NCBI RefSeq assembly: GCF_000190475.1
Contig: NZ_AEWH01000051.1
Coordinates: forward strand, 1-64,000
Source: Ornithinibacillus scapharcae TW25
Lineage (GTDB): Bacteria; Bacillota; Bacilli; Bacillales; Amphibacillaceae
Reading direction: 5' to 3'
DNA length: 64,000 bases
In this document: positions 30,349-39,271 of the stretch, piece by piece
Layout of the letters: each line of letters begins with the position of its first letter
Numbering within the stretch: the stretch's first letter is position 1
Notes under the pieces: model-generated
What the model saw: the letters and a program-made list of their open reading frames with translations, nothing else
The model's database searches: none
What the model was told of the DNA's origin: nothing
Position numbers and translations under genes: made by a program

Positions 30349-31638
30349 TTATAAGAAAATAAAGTACGCAATGAAGATAACAAATAATCCATACATGACG
30401 GGGTGAATCTCTTTTCCCCTACCCGATACAAGCATTGTTATTGGGTAAAAGATAAATCCAATTGCTATTCCTGTAGCAATACTATAAGTTAATGGCATCA
30501 TTAAGACAGTCAAAAATGCCGGAACTGCAATTGCAAAGTCATTCCAATCAATATCTTTTAATGCTGTCGTCATCAATACTCCCACAATAATTAATGCAGG
30601 TGCAGTTACTGCAGAAGTTACTACACTAAGTAGAGGTGAGAAGAATAGAGCAAGCAAAAAGAATCCCGCTGTAATGACGGATGCAAAACCAGAACGCGCA
30701 CCTACACCAACACCTGCTGTCGATTCTACGAATGATGTAGTTGTTGAAGTACCTACTGCTGCACCAACTACTGTTGCCGCAGAATCAGCAAATAACGCTT
30801 TACCTGCACGTGGTAATTTGTTATCCTTCACCAAGCCAGCTTGAGATGCAACAGCTACTAATGTACCTGCAGTATCAAAGAAGTCTACAAACAAGAATGT
30901 TAAAATAACTACGAGCATTTCCAATGTAAATATGTCACCAAAGTGTTCGAAAGCTTGCCCAAATGTAGGGGCTAAACTTGGAATGTTCCCTACGATACCG
31001 TTAAATTCCGAAAGACCGAATATTAAACTAACAATAGCAGTAATAATCATTCCATAAAAAATTCCGGCTTTTATACCTAATGCCATTAAGATTACAGAAA
31101 CAACAAGACCAAAAATGGCAAGTAATACGGTAGAGGATGTTAAATCACCAATGCCGACTACAGTGTCCGGATTTCCCACGACTATTTCAGCACTCTGTAG
31201 ACCAACAAATGCAATAAATAATCCTATACCAGCACCGACTGCTTTTTTCAATTCTGCAGGAATTGAATTAATCACTTTTTCACGAAGTCCAGTTAATGTT
31301 AGTAGAACAAAAATAAGCCCAGAAGCTAATACGCCAGCTAAAGCTGTTTCCCATGGTATTCCCATTCCTATAACCACTGAAAATGCAAAAAATGCATTTA
31401 ATCCCATACCTGGTGCAAGTGCAATTGGATATTTAGCGATAAGCCCCATGAATAATGTACCTACAGCAGCTGCAATTGCAGTCGCTGTAAATACCGCTCC
31501 TTTATCCATTCCAGCTGCACTTAGAATATCAGGATTTACAAATAAGATATAAGCCATAGCTAAGAAGGTAGTTAAACCTCCCATAAATTCAGTACGAAAA
31601 TTAGTGCCTAACTTCTCAAACTCAAAATACTTCTTCAT
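30349..31638 (-). CDS. pbuG: NCS2-family hypoxanthine/guanine permease PbuG
   Basis: 429-residue purine permease of the AzgA-like NCS2 branch. NFRTEFMGGLTTFLAMAYILFVNP at the N-terminus, ALAPGMGLNAFFAF, FLFVDFFDTAGTLVAVA and TSFVESTAGVGVGARSG are family hallmarks. ATG 31638 follows gggagg. Imports hypoxanthine and guanine. Its guanine-type riboswitch and PurR operator lie upstream, and the gene order with purE and guaA matches Bacillus. Confidence 0.95.
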   Translation of the reverse strand: MKKYFEFEKLGTNFRTEFMGGLTTFLAMAYILFVNPDILSAAGMDKGAVFTATAIAAAVGTLFMGLIAKYPIALAPGMGLNAFFAFSVVIGMGIPWETALAGVLASGLIFVLLTLTGLREKVINSIPAELKKAVGAGIGLFIAFVGLQSAEIVVGNPDTVVGIGDLTSSTVLLAIFGLVVSVILMALGIKAGIFYGMIITAIVSLIFGLSEFNGIVGNIPSLAPTFGQAFEHFGDIFTLEMLVVILTFLFVDFFDTAGTLVAVASQAGLVKDNKLPRAGKALFADSAATVVGAAVGTSTTTSFVESTAGVGVGARSGFASVITAGFFLLALFFSPLLSVVTSAVTAPALIIVGVLMTTALKDIDWNDFAIAVPAFLTVLMMPLTYSIATGIAIGFIFYPITMLVSGRGKEIHPVMYGLFVIFIAYFIFL

Positions 31639-31677
31639 TACTTTTCCTCCCATTAATAAAAAGAAATAAATGCAATC

Positions 31678-31717
31678 AAAAAACGTGCCTAAAACCCTTT
31701 AAGGGCTCTAAGCACGC
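31678..31717 (-). terminator. pbuG leader terminator (riboswitch expression platform)
   Basis: On the minus strand a hairpin with outer arms GCGTGC/GCACGT and inner arms CCCTT/AAGGG is followed by a run of T directly before the pbuG ribosome site. It is the OFF structure expected for the guanine riboswitch at 31802-31869. Confidence 0.85.
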
Positions 31718-31801
31718 CTACCATAAAACCATGCAAGAAAAGTAAATAGATAATAGCTTTCTTGTAAACTAGAAAACTACCAGCTGTGATCTATTACTAA
31801 T

Positions 31802-31869
31802 CTGCGTAGTCAGACCATTTACGGCGGTCTGGTAGAAACTCTGGGCCATATCCCCTAAATTATACGCAA
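31802..31869 (-). promoter_or_regulatory. purine (guanine-type) riboswitch of pbuG
   Basis: Aptamer elements on minus: P1 TGCGTAT/CTACGCA, GATATGGCCC, AGTTTCTACC, CCGTAAATGG and the discriminator C in TGACTACG. All three-way-junction elements are present. It is followed by the terminator hairpin near 31700. Confidence 0.95.
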
Positions 31870-31894
31870 AGATATTTGATTAACTTCTGATACT

Positions 31895-31969
31895 ATTTTA
31901 CTATTCAGTTTTGATTAAGTCAACTATTTCCGAACATTTTTAACAAAACACGATGGAACGTTCGCGTTT
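31895..31969 (-). promoter_or_regulatory. pbuG promoter with paired PurR boxes
   Basis: Minus-strand -35 TTGACT (complement of 31918-31923), a 17-base spacer and -10 TAAAAT (31895-31900). Upstream are two inverted PurBox-like sites, ATTTCCGAACATTTT (31926-31940) and AACGTTCGCGTTT (31957-31969). The left end of the integrated element begins only 13 bases further on, so the insertion left this operator intact. Confidence 0.8.
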
Positions 31970-31982
31970 AGTGCACTATTCT

Positions 31983-31993
31983 TACTCCCATTC
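31983..31993 (+). repeat. attL core
   Basis: TACTCCCATTC, identical to 62192-62202, which spans the stop and last codons of guaA. It marks the left junction, 13 bases upstream of the pbuG PurR boxes. Confidence 0.88.
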
Positions 31994-32087
31994 TACTTTC
32001 ACTGTACCAAGTATAGAGCAATATCATTGATTATAAAGGGTTTTAAAGAAGTATCAATCCATATAAATTGATATAAAAAATTAAAAT

Positions 32088-32115
32088 AATGCAATTTTAA
32101 TGCAATAAATGCAAA
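32088..32115 (+). repeat. left arm-type integrase repeats
   Basis: AATGCAAT at 32088-32095 and again at 32099-32106, then AATGCAAA at 32108-32115. The first two are 11 bases apart, one helical turn, exactly as in the right-end copy at 62114-62132 and in the same orientation. Likely binding sites for the N-terminal arm domain of Int. Confidence 0.75.
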
Positions 32116-32160
32116 CCACTTCTTAAGGTTATCACTAAAATATTTGATATCTAAAACAAG

Positions 32161-32187
32161 AGACGTTTCATATTGAAGCGTCTTTTT
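32161..32187 (+). terminator. plus-strand terminator at the left end of the element
   Basis: AGACGTTTC and GAAGCGTCT arms (one G-T pair) with a run of six T. No gene precedes it on plus in the integrated form. In the circular form it would lie ~230 bases after int. The 250 bases around it hold only this hairpin and the arm repeats. Confidence 0.85.
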
Positions 32188-32291
32188 TCATTGGGAAATT
32201 TGAATAGATTCTAATTTAAAGTGCATTAGATTGTCTTTTCTCAAAAAGTACCTGATAATAAATTTATAGAATATAATATAGGAGAGAGACA

Positions 32292-33929
32292 ATGATCAGA
32301 AGTGTAAAAATCGAGAATTTTAAATGTATCAAGGGTTCTTTCACTTTAGATTTTAAAAAGGGAATAAATATTTTAGTTGGAAATAATGAAGCTGGAAAAT
32401 CTACCATTTTAGAGGCAATACATCTGGCTCTTAGCGGTATATTTAGGGGGAAGTTAGTCAAAGGAAACCTAACTCAATATTTATTTAACTATGATGTTGT
32501 GAAAGAATATATAGAGAATGTTAACAATGGAGAGGCATCTGAACCACCTTATTTTTTAATTGAATTATATTTAGATGAAGTTCTCCCTATTTTGGAAGGT
32601 GATAAGTTTTCCGAAAAAAAGACCCTAGGAAAAACAAGTGGAATCGCGTTAAAAATTGCCTTAGATGAAAAATATAATGAAGAATATGAATCATTAATTA
32701 AATCGGGAAATATAGAAAGTCTTCCAATTGAATACTATGATGTGGAATGGTACTCTTTCGCTAGAAAAGCATTGACTTCTAGAAGCATTCCAATTAAATC
32801 ATCATTTATTGATGTAGGTTTTAGCAAGTTTCGAAATGGATCGGATATTTATATATCTAGAATTGTTCAAAACATTTTAGATACTGATGAAAAAACTAAA
32901 GTTGCACAAGCCTATAGAAAGGTAAAAGAAACTTTTTCAAAAGACCAATCGATTGCTGACATTAACTCAAAAATAACTAATATTTCAAAATTAAGCAATA
33001 AAGAAATTGAATTGACAGTTGATTTAGGTTCAAGTTCAACTTGGGACGGTAGTTTAATAACGCAACTCGACAAAATCCCCTTTGATTTTATCGGTAAAGG
33101 AGAGCAATCTATTATAAAAGCTGATTTAGCTTTGTCAAACAAAAGGGCAGAAGCTTCATCTATAATCCTAATTGAAGAACCAGAATGTCATATTAGCCAC
33201 ACACGACTTAACCAACTGCTAAATAACATCAAAAACAATTATCATGATAAGCAGATTATACTATCTACTCATAGCAGTTTTGTTTCTAATAAATTAGGTT
33301 TAGATAATTTAATATTATTAAATAAACAAAAAACTGTTAAATTTGATCATTTAAGATCCAAAGATTTTTTTGAAAAAGTATCAGGATATGACACTTTGCG
33401 GTTAATATTATGCAAGAAAGCAATTCTAGTTGAGGGAGATTCTGACGAATTAGTACTTCAAAGGGCATATAGGGACAACAACAATGATAAATTACCTATT
33501 GAAGATGAAGTAGAAATCATTTCCGTAGGAACATCTTTCCTAAGGTTCTTAGAAATTGCTGAGTGTTTAGAGATACCTGTAAAAGTTGTTACAGACAATG
33601 ATGGAGACTTAGAGTCCTTAAAACGGAAATATAATAATTACTTGGGAAAAAACAAAAAATCAAATATCGAGATTTGCTACGAAGAAAAAATACACACTGG
33701 ATCACTAACTATAGGAAAAGATAATATACCTTTTAATTATAATACTTTAGAACCAGCCTTATTACGTGCAAACAGTTTAGAAAAGTTGAATGCCATATTC
33801 GATACTAAATATGAAACTGAGGACTCTCTACTTAAGTACATGAAATCAAATAAGACTGAGTGTGCATTAAAAATATTTTCATCTCAAGATAAGATTAATT
33901 ATCCAGAATTTATTATGAGGGCATTGTGA
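32292..33929 (+). CDS. OLD-family ATPase/TOPRIM nuclease, Gabija GajA-like
   Basis: 545 residues. ABC-type ATPase with Walker A GNNEAGKST (30-38), signature-like GKGEQSIIKADLAL, Walker B IILIEEPECH and the H-loop ILSTHSSF. A C-terminal TOPRIM nuclease follows (AILVEGDSDELVL; VVTDNDGD). This order, with a UvrD-like helicase gene immediately behind, is class 2 OLD, the GajA half of the Gabija anti-phage system. TATAAT and ggagagag precede ATG 32292. It lies at the left end of the element, a usual place for cargo. Predicted defence nuclease controlled by nucleotide levels. Confidence 0.85.
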   Translation: MIRSVKIENFKCIKGSFTLDFKKGINILVGNNEAGKSTILEAIHLALSGIFRGKLVKGNLTQYLFNYDVVKEYIENVNNGEASEPPYFLIELYLDEVLPILEGDKFSEKKTLGKTSGIALKIALDEKYNEEYESLIKSGNIESLPIEYYDVEWYSFARKALTSRSIPIKSSFIDVGFSKFRNGSDIYISRIVQNILDTDEKTKVAQAYRKVKETFSKDQSIADINSKITNISKLSNKEIELTVDLGSSSTWDGSLITQLDKIPFDFIGKGEQSIIKADLALSNKRAEASSIILIEEPECHISHTRLNQLLNNIKNNYHDKQIILSTHSSFVSNKLGLDNLILLNKQKTVKFDHLRSKDFFEKVSGYDTLRLILCKKAILVEGDSDELVLQRAYRDNNNDKLPIEDEVEIISVGTSFLRFLEIAECLEIPVKVVTDNDGDLESLKRKYNNYLGKNKKSNIEICYEEKIHTGSLTIGKDNIPFNYNTLEPALLRANSLEKLNAIFDTKYETEDSLLKYMKSNKTECALKIFSSQDKINYPEFIMRAL

Positions 33930-35032
33930 TGAAAAATAATCTTTTAGTTGCTGCGGCTGGTGCTGGAAAAACAACTCTTTTCGTACAAGAAGCTATAAAG
34001 CTTAAAGAAAGTGTCCTAATTACTACTTTTACTGAAGAAAATAAAAAAGAAATAAAAAAGAAATTTTTTGAGTTAAATAATGGTGTTATTCCACATAACG
34101 TTACTATTAGAACATGGTTTTCATTTTTAATAGAGCATGGCGCAAAACCATATCAAGGAAAGTTAACAAATAAAAATATAAACGGTTTGTTATTGATGAA
34201 TAAAAAATCGGGATTAAGATATAGAAATGGAAAATTCCCAGTGTACTACAAAGAGGCAGAAGTTGAGAAACATTATTTTTCAAATGATTTCCAAATATAT
34301 TCTGATAAGCTCTCAAAATTTGTTGTTCGTTGTAATGACAAAAATAATGGCTATGTAATTGAACGGATTGCTAAGTTATTTAAATATATCTTTATAGATG
34401 AAGTACAAGATATGGCAGGATACGATTTAGAGATAATAAAACTTTTGTTTCAATCTGATTCAATTATTAAAATTGCTGGTGACCCTAGACAAGTAACATA
34501 TCACACTCATTTTCCCGACAAATATAAAAAATATTCTGATGGGAAAATACAAGATTTTATATTAAATGAATGTAGATCTATAGATTTTAATATCGATACA
34601 GAAACTCTTAGAGACAGTTGGCGTAATAGCCAGACTATCTGTGATTTTGCCAACAGTCTATTCCCAGAATATCCATCCTGTGATTCACTCCATAATGAAA
34701 TTACGGGACATGATGGGGTTTTTCTTGTGAGAGAAAAAGATATTGAACGTTATTTAAAAGAATATTCTCCAACACAATTAAGATATTCTCGAACTAAAAT
34801 AGTAAACTCAAATTATGAAGTTATGAATTTTGGAGAATCCAAAGGTACAACACGTGATAGAGTATTAATATATCCAACTCAAAAGATATCAGACTGGTTA
34901 TTTAATGATAAAAAGTTTGATAATTTTGATATTAAGTGTAAATTTTATGTAGCTGTAACGAGAGCACGATATAGTGTTGCAATTGTATGTAAAAATAATA
35001 TCGAAACAGATATACTCCCCATATACGAATAG
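33929..35032 (+). CDS. short UvrD-like helicase, Gabija GajB-like
   Basis: 367 residues. SF1 motifs in order: I AAAGAGKTT (9-17), Ia TFTEEN, II FIDEVQDM, III IAGDPRQV, IV DSWRNSQTI, V GESKGTTRD, VI YVAVTRARY. All are present although the protein is clearly shorter than usual GajB (about 490 residues, from memory), so the accessory 1B/2B regions are reduced. ATG 33929 overlaps the upstream stop (TGATG), showing coupled translation with the nuclease. Ends at a terminator. Confidence 0.85.
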   Translation: MKNNLLVAAAGAGKTTLFVQEAIKLKESVLITTFTEENKKEIKKKFFELNNGVIPHNVTIRTWFSFLIEHGAKPYQGKLTNKNINGLLLMNKKSGLRYRNGKFPVYYKEAEVEKHYFSNDFQIYSDKLSKFVVRCNDKNNGYVIERIAKLFKYIFIDEVQDMAGYDLEIIKLLFQSDSIIKIAGDPRQVTYHTHFPDKYKKYSDGKIQDFILNECRSIDFNIDTETLRDSWRNSQTICDFANSLFPEYPSCDSLHNEITGHDGVFLVREKDIERYLKEYSPTQLRYSRTKIVNSNYEVMNFGESKGTTRDRVLIYPTQKISDWLFNDKKFDNFDIKCKFYVAVTRARYSVAIVCKNNIETDILPIYE

Positions 35033-35050
35033 TAATTAATTTTTACTTGC

Positions 35051-35096
35051 AACGCCATTTGGACGGTATTTACTTACCGACAGATGGCGTTTTTTG
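35051..35096 (+). terminator. terminator of the Gabija-like operon
   Basis: AACGCCAT and ATGGCGTT arms with a T-run, 19 bases beyond the helicase stop. It also precedes the methyltransferase ribosome site. Confidence 0.85.
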
Positions 35097-35119
35097 TTTT
35101 TAAATTGGAGGTGAAATAT

Positions 35120-36208
35120 TTGAAAGATGACATGATTAAAATGGATTATAACACAAATTTAACAATAGGAAGCCTTTTTGATGGAATAGGTGTCTTCCCC
35201 CTCTCTGCTTCCCGCTATGGCATTAGTCCAACATGGGCAAGTGAGATAGAGAAAGCACCTGTATCTATTACAAAACGACACTTCCCTCATATGCTCCATC
35301 TGGAAGATATTACAAAAATAGATGGTGGAGAAATACCGCCTGTTCATGTCATTACTTTTTCGCCTTGTCAAAATTTATCAAATATCGGAAAAAGAGAAGG
35401 TCTTGCAGGAAGTCAATCTAGTTTATTTTATCATGCAATCCGAATTATTGAAGAAATGAGGTGTGCAACGAATGGAGCATATCCAGTTATCACTGTTTGG
35501 GAAAACGTCATGGGAGCTTTTTCATCAAATAACCGGCTGGATTTTAAAGCCGTGCTGGAGTCGTTCACAAAAACCGATATTCCAATGCCTACTTCTGGAG
35601 AATGGGCAAACGCTGGAATGGTCCGAGGGAAGGATGTTGGTGTGTGTTGGCGACTCTTGGATGCCCGATATTGAGGAATCCCCACGCTCGCTCAAAGAAG
35701 AAGACGTATCTTCCTCGTGGCAGATTTTAGAGGAACAAGTGCCAGAGAAATACTATTTAAAGCCCGCGATTTGCAATCGTTTCCTACGTCTTGCGGAAAG
35801 GGCAGGCTGTCCTCCACCATTACAAGTGGAATATCTACTCAAAAAGCAAGGGGGAAAATACCCATCGTCCGCCCCTTTCAAGAAAGACGCATGCGAAGTG
35901 CCGCAATAGACAAAAACAAAACAGGATTCATTGGAAGTTTTGGACGGACCGATGACCCTTTTCCAACTTTGCTTGCAGGTTCCGTAAATTATTTTTCATT
36001 CTGGTATGAAGGGGAAGAAAAAGAAGGATTTATTCGTCAGCTTACCCCATTAGAATGTGAACGTTTGATGGGATTACCAGAGGGTTGGACTGCTTTAGGA
36101 CACAAAGATGAAACGATTAGCGATTATGCACGATATAAAGCGATTGGAAATGCGATTGCCTTGCCATGTGCGGAATATATCATGGCTGGTATTGCGGAAA
36201 GTTTATAG
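35120..36208 (+). pseudogene. dcm: DNA cytosine-5 methyltransferase, one in-frame UGA
   Basis: Expected ~362 residues from TTG 35120 (ggaggtg upstream). Motif I GSLFDGIGVFPL, catalytic PCQ in TFSPCQNLS and ENV are in the first part. The frame then meets TGA at 35672-35674, exactly where the family has Trp in W-G-I-P. It continues in the same frame as GIPTLAQRRRRIFLVADFRG to the C-terminal GNAIALPCAEYI (stop 36208). One G-to-A change explains the break. As read only a 184-residue N-terminal fragment is made. Self-modification or anti-restriction role inferred. Confidence 0.9.
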
Positions 36209-36221
36209 TAAATCAATTTTT

Positions 36222-36258
36222 GAGCATGTTGGATTATTCTCATCTGACGTGCTTTTTT
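36222..36258 (+). terminator. weak terminator after the methyltransferase
   Basis: AGCATG and CGTGCT arms (one G-T pair) with a run of seven T. Confidence 0.5.
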
Positions 36259-36286
36259 TATGGATTCATAGAAAGGGGAAAGTTGC

Positions 36287-36490
36287 ATGATGTCTTTGAA
36301 TGAACAAGATATATACGAAGAAAAGGTCATGGAATGGATCGATGACCATTTTGTTATGAATGAAATTGAGATTGAAGACTTTCCTTTTTTTCCTTATGGG
36401 AAATTGATACGGGATAAAAATGGAGAAACAATGGTTGTATTTTGGTGTGTGATTTATGGGCGTGTGGATTATCGACTACAAGCAGCATAG
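36287..36490 (+). CDS. small acidic protein of the element, unknown function
   Basis: 67 residues, acidic (DDHFVMNEIEIEDFPFFPYGK), no family recognised. It starts at ATG 36287 or 36290 after a ggggaaag site. It lies between the methyltransferase and the orf23-like gene, where Tn916-type elements often carry small unknown proteins. The ~105 bases after it probably hold the promoter of the transfer module. Confidence 0.6.
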   Translation: MMSLNEQDIYEEKVMEWIDDHFVMNEIEIEDFPFFPYGKLIRDKNGETMVVFWCVIYGRVDYRLQAA

Positions 36491-36597
36491 GAGTGATTGA
36501 CAAATGAAGATGTATTTTTCTCGTTCCCCTCCCTTCTGTCCTTGCTTTCCATATGAATAAATAACCAAAACTTAAAAAAAGAAAAGAGGTTTATATG

Positions 36598-36912
36598 ATG
36601 GAATTAAAATATGTCATTCCAAATATGGAAAAAACTTTTGGAAATTTAGAATACGCAGGAGAAGGCAAAGTCGAACAACGCCGAATTAATGGACGTATGA
36701 CCACGCTATCCAGGAGTTATAATTTGTATTCCGATATTCAACGTGCAGATGATATTGAAGTAGTTCTCCCACAAGAAGCAGGAGAAAAGTTCTTTGAACA
36801 TGAAGAAAAAGTAAAATTAGTCAATGCAAGAATTACCGCAGAAGGCTATAAAATTGGTGATCGAGGTTTTACAAAATACATTTTACATGCAGTTGACATG
36901 GTCAAAGCATAA
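36598..36912 (+). CDS. Tn916 Orf23-like DUF961 (YdcP) protein
   Basis: 104 residues, DUF961 family. MEKTFGNLEYAGEGKVEQRRINGRMTTLSR is the typical beginning. First gene of the transfer module; exact role unknown though conserved in Tn916 and ICEBs1 families. The tandem ATG at 36595/36598 leaves the start uncertain by one codon; aagagg lies upstream. Followed by its paralogue with a 13-base gap. Confidence 0.88.
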   Translation: MELKYVIPNMEKTFGNLEYAGEGKVEQRRINGRMTTLSRSYNLYSDIQRADDIEVVLPQEAGEKFFEHEEKVKLVNARITAEGYKIGDRGFTKYILHAVDMVKA

Positions 36913-36925
36913 GGAGGAAAAAGAG

Positions 36926-37306
36926 ATGAGATTAGCACAAGGTATTGTCATTGATAAGGAAAAAACGTTTGGTTTATTAAAATTTTCGGCATTACGTCGT
37001 GAGGTATTTCTTCAAAATGAAGATGGCACGGTATCAACAGAAGTCAAGGAACGCACGTATGATTTAAAGTCTCGTGAACAAGGTCGCATGATTCAAGTGA
37101 GTATTCCTGCTTCCATTCCCTTGAAAGAATTTGATTACAATGCAGAAGTGGAACTCATTAACCCTGTCGCAGATACCGTCGCAAATGCAACATTCCGTGG
37201 CGCAGATGTTGATTGGTACATTAAAGCAGATGATTTAGTCTTAAAGGGAAAAGCGGCAACATCGACTAGTAATGTTTCAAAATCTACCCCTGATAAGGAA
37301 AAATAA
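36926..37306 (+). CDS. Tn916 Orf22-like DUF961 protein
   Basis: 126 residues. MRLAQGIVIDKEKTFGLLKFSALRRE shares the K-x-T-F-G motif with the preceding gene, so the two are paralogues of one family. The real start is ATG 36926, preceded by aaggagg. The last codon overlaps the start of the FtsK-like gene (taATGa). Confidence 0.88.
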   Translation: MRLAQGIVIDKEKTFGLLKFSALRREVFLQNEDGTVSTEVKERTYDLKSREQGRMIQVSIPASIPLKEFDYNAEVELINPVADTVANATFRGADVDWYIKADDLVLKGKAATSTSNVSKSTPDKEK

Positions 37307-38646
37307 TGAAAACTTTTAAGAGACGAGGGAAACGCATTAAAGAAAAAGATGCTTCCCTCGTCGTTCAATTTATATTCTTTGGATTGACTGGTGTATGGCT
37401 CGTTTCCTTTATCCCTTTTCATCTGTCATTTTTACTCTCTACCACGTGGCAATTGGATGTGTTTCAAATACACTTTTTTAGCACATATGGATGGGTGACC
37501 TTGTTAATCAGTCTTGCCTTAACCGCTGGATGTGCGTATCTCTATTATCGCTATCGGTATGACAAGATAAAGCAAGTCATTCATCGTCAAAAGCTCGCAA
37601 AAATGATTCTGGAAAATGGCTGGTACGAAACGAAACAAGTTACACAAGAGGGTTTCTTTAAGGACATTCCATCCAATAAGACTAAGGAAAAAATCAGCCA
37701 TTTTCCAAAGATATATTACCGATTTGAAAAAGGATTACTTCATATTCAAGTGGAAATTACACTTGGGAAATATCAAGATCAGTTGTTGAATCTTGAAAAC
37801 AAACTGGAAAGTGGGCTGTATTGTGAATTAGTTTCAAAAGAGTTACACGATTCCTATGTGGAGTATATCCTTTTTTATGATATGAGTGTGAACCGTATTC
37901 CGATTGAGGAAGTCATTGCACAAAATGGCAGCTTAAAACTGATGAAATCACTCTATTGGGAATATGATAAATTGCCGCATATGTTAATCGCCGGTGGAAC
38001 AGGCGGTGGGAAAACGTACTTTATTTTAACTTTGATTGAAGCCCTACTCAAAACAGACGCAAAATTGTATATCTTAGATCCGAAAAATGCAGATTTAGCG
38101 GATTTAGCCACTGTTATGCCAGATATCTATTATAAAAAGGAAGACATGATGGCATGTATTGACCAATTTTATGAAGCTACGATGGTTCGTAGTGAAGAAA
38201 TGAAACAGATGAAGGGTTATAAAACAGGAGAAAACTATGCTTATTTAGGCCTATCTCCTCACTTTTTAATTTTTGACGAGTACGTAGCTTTTATGGAAAT
38301 ACTTGCTTCTAAGGAAAATACAGCGGTGTTAACTAAGCTAAAACAGATTGTTATGTTAGGACGACAAGCTGGCTTCTTTCTTATCCTCGCCTGTCAGCGA
38401 CCAGACGCAAAATACCTTGGGGACGGCATTCGAGATCAATTTAATTTTCGGGTTGCTTTAGGACGTATGAGTGAGCTCGGATATGGAATGATGTTTGGGT
38501 CGGACGTACAAAAACATTTTTTCTTAAAACAGATTAAAGGTCGTGGTTACGTGGATAAAGGTGATGGTGTCATTTCTGAATTTTACACACCTCTTGTCCC
38601 CAAAGGACATGATTTTCTAAAAGAAATTGGAAAGTTAGTGTCATAA
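37306..38646 (+). CDS. FtsK/SpoIIIE-type conjugal coupling ATPase (Tn916 Orf21)
   Basis: 446 residues. Two N-terminal membrane helices (~20-80), then an FtsK/HerA ATPase with Walker A AGGTGGGKTY (residues ~229-238) and Walker B HFLIFDEYVAF (~319). ACQRPDAKYLGDGIRDQFNFRVALG is the conserved sensor region. It couples the relaxase-DNA complex to the transfer channel in relatives. Intact here, although no relaxase gene follows it. Confidence 0.93.
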   Translation: MKTFKRRGKRIKEKDASLVVQFIFFGLTGVWLVSFIPFHLSFLLSTTWQLDVFQIHFFSTYGWVTLLISLALTAGCAYLYYRYRYDKIKQVIHRQKLAKMILENGWYETKQVTQEGFFKDIPSNKTKEKISHFPKIYYRFEKGLLHIQVEITLGKYQDQLLNLENKLESGLYCELVSKELHDSYVEYILFYDMSVNRIPIEEVIAQNGSLKLMKSLYWEYDKLPHMLIAGGTGGGKTYFILTLIEALLKTDAKLYILDPKNADLADLATVMPDIYYKKEDMMACIDQFYEATMVRSEEMKQMKGYKTGENYAYLGLSPHFLIFDEYVAFMEILASKENTAVLTKLKQIVMLGRQAGFFLILACQRPDAKYLGDGIRDQFNFRVALGRMSELGYGMMFGSDVQKHFFLKQIKGRGYVDKGDGVISEFYTPLVPKGHDFLKEIGKLVS

Positions 38647-38651
38647 AGGCT

Positions 38652-38747
38652 GCCCAGTGCGGCGGCGTGCGAAGCGAAAGCCGACGTGCTGGGCTAAGCC
38701 TGCGTGGCGACAGCCACGCCTTAACCCCCCATTTCTAACAGGGGGGT
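38652..38747 (+). other. oriT-like cluster of inverted repeats
   Basis: Three successive GC-rich hairpins after orf21: GCCCAG (38652-38657)/CTGGGC (38689-38694), GCGTGGC gaca GCCACGC (38702-38719), and ACCCCCC (38724-38730)/GGGGGGT (38741-38747). In Tn916-family elements oriT lies exactly here, between orf21 and the relaxase gene. The nick site cannot be fixed from sequence alone. The ~200 bases to the next gene hold only a terminator and a 15-codon open frame at 38877-38921. Confidence 0.6.
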
Positions 38748-38818
38748 AGAAAAACAATAAGAAACTGTTCCAAAAGCCAATAACACCTGATGGCACAATG
38801 GTTTGGAGCATATTAATA

Positions 38819-38858
38819 AGATGTCAACTTTTACGATTTAGTTGACATCTTTTTTTTA
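38819..38858 (+). terminator. terminator in the orf21-orf19 gap
   Basis: Perfect 11-bp arms AGATGTCAACT and AGTTGACATCT plus eight T. It follows oriT where the relaxase gene would have been. Confidence 0.9.
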
Positions 38859-38944
38859 GTTTGGAGGAATGCACATGAACCAAGTACCTTGGTATCAACA
38901 ATTAAAGGTAACGAATGATTAACTTATGAAGGGAGAAAATCCAG

Positions 38945-39166
38945 ATGAATTTTGGGCAGAATTTATACAACTGGTTTCTAAGTAATGCACAATCGTTAGT
39001 ATTAATGGCAATTGTCGTGATTGGCATTTATTTAGGCTTTAAACGAGAGTTTTCCAAATTGATAGGCTTTTTAATTATTGCTTTGGTTGCGGTTGGATTA
39101 GTCTTTAATGCGGCCGGAGTGAAAGATGTGTTGTTAAACCTATTTAATCGAATCATAGGGGCTTAA
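38945..39166 (+). CDS. Tn916 Orf19-like small membrane protein
   Basis: 73 residues with two hydrophobic helices (VLMAIVVIGIYLGF and LIGFLIIALVAVGLVF). Matches the small transfer-module protein that follows the relaxase gene in Tn916. gaagggag precedes ATG 38945. Probably part of, or accessory to, the transfer channel. Confidence 0.85.
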   Translation: MNFGQNLYNWFLSNAQSLVLMAIVVIGIYLGFKREFSKLIGFLIIALVAVGLVFNAAGVKDVLLNLFNRIIGA

Positions 39167-39271
39167 ATTATACCGTTTTATTGTGGAAGATAAGTGGTCT
39201 TCTTATGTTCTGCAAAAAAATGGTGGACCAAACGGTAGTGCGGTAGGGATTAACAAGCCTCATTTGTGTAT

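Noticed and set aside
38877-38921. A 14-residue peptide (MNQVPWYQQLKVTND) with a good ribosome site after oriT
   Set aside because: Too short to claim as a gene or as a relaxase remnant. Mentioned within the oriT entry only.
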